Shown: positions 63,868-64,000 of the stretch, one piece after another
Layout: the number at the start of each line of letters is the position of its first letter
How positions within the stretch are numbered: position 1 is the stretch's first letter
Assembly (NCBI RefSeq): GCF_003460605.1
Contig: NZ_QTVN01000006.1
Span: forward strand, 114,941-178,940
Direction of reading: 5' to 3'
Length of the DNA stretch: 64,000 bases
Source: Ruminococcus sp. AF31-8BH
GTDB lineage: Bacteria > Bacillota > Clostridia > Lachnospirales > Lachnospiraceae
The notes under the pieces: model-generated
The model's input: only the letters and a program-made list of their open reading frames with translations
Database searches by the model: none
Told to the model about the DNA's origin: nothing
Position numbers and translations under genes: made by a program

Positions 63868-64000
63868 CTCTTTTCCTCCAACAAATCATTTCTTCTGTCA
63901 GGCTTTTTTCTTTTTCCTTTTGTCCTTCGATGTAAACAAGCAGATGGATATGGTCCGGTATCGCCTCCATTGCCAGGATCTGAAATTTATATTCTTCTGC
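63758..64000 (-). pseudogene. tnpA: IS200-type Y1 transposase (tnpA) remnant, 5' end outside window
   Basis: The visible frame reads AEEYKFQILAMEAIPDHIHLL, whose HIH is the HUH metal site of IS200 transposases (normally about residue 60-65 of 130-150). Right after LLVYIEG it leaves the family sequence and runs into the tnpB start in another frame, ending at 63758. The later part with the catalytic tyrosine is gone. It is therefore probably dead, and tnpB overlaps its out-of-family tail. Confidence 0.75.

Larger units (their letters stand above)
62381..64000 (-). mobile_element. IS200/IS605-type element (right end, tnpB, decayed tnpA; left end outside window)
   Basis: On the minus strand the element carries a tnpA remnant, then tnpB, then a non-coding right end. 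The right end has the expected subterminal hairpins: GTCGCTTTAAGCGAC (62407-62421) and CACGACT-AA-AGTCACGTG (62382-62399). The junction with the nuclease gene is near 62381. The left end lies beyond 64000. Confidence 0.8.

Noticed and set aside
1..64000. CRISPR array
   Set aside because: The repeats seen are dispersed and single, not regularly spaced short repeats with spacers; no cas gene is present.

Overview
The window reads as chromosomal DNA of a low-to-mid GC Firmicute. The gene order (yicC-remA-gmk-rpoZ-rimO-pgsA-cinA; plsX-rnc-smc-ftsY; ylxM-ffh-rpsP-khpA-rimM-trmD), a tyrosine T-box, a SleB-type hydrolase, S21 and RemA point to the class Clostridia. I would guess Lachnospiraceae; this rests on recalled family resemblance, not on a search.

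Layout. 0-5.2 kb: end of a DUF1538 membrane protein, the sulfur-relay pair nifS-mnmA, a cardiolipin synthase and rpsU. 5.3-13 kb: alaS, T-box-controlled tyrS, a membrane-anchored MutS-like ATPase and a secreted cell-wall hydrolase. 13-15 kb: small proteins, including an unusual Gly/Cys-rich one. 15-21 kb: the minus-strand yicC-to-cinA housekeeping operon with its own strong promoter. 21-25 kb: rqcH and an ABC-F ATPase. 25-31.7 kb: an EF-G paralogue, tyrA, aroA and a D-lactate dehydrogenase. 31.8-36.5 kb: a toxin-antitoxin pair with its operator, nfo, an NSS transporter and a CapA-like protein. 36.6-50.5 kb: a long minus-strand block of translation, secretion and chromosome genes, made of two transcription units whose promoters and terminators are visible (plsX to trpS; ylxM to khpA). 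50.5-54.5 kb: tRNA-Sec (selC), selB and glmS, so the organism has selenocysteine machinery. 54.5-58.8 kb: polysaccharide genes, including a galactokinase that has lost its N-terminal half. 58.8-64 kb: an accessory stretch with an orphan gene, an IS5-type scrap, a membrane-anchored dCTP-deaminase/dUTPase-fold protein with lost catalytic residues, a short-chain dehydrogenase, a nuclease gene cut by an IS200/IS605-type element, and that element's tnpB and decayed tnpA.

Many intergenic gaps carry small dispersed, palindrome-rich repeats. I sort them into at least six families (A-F here). Several share a CATGC-N2/3-GCATG mini-palindrome although the surrounding sequences differ.

The strongest candidates for something new are: the dead-DCD-fold/coiled-coil/three-TM protein at 60.1-60.9 kb, with a palindromic operator in its promoter; the selC promoter, which predicts a leaderless tRNA-Sec; the shared-palindrome repeat set; and the Gly/Cys-rich small protein. 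All names come from reading the sequence and from recalled family knowledge; no database search was run.
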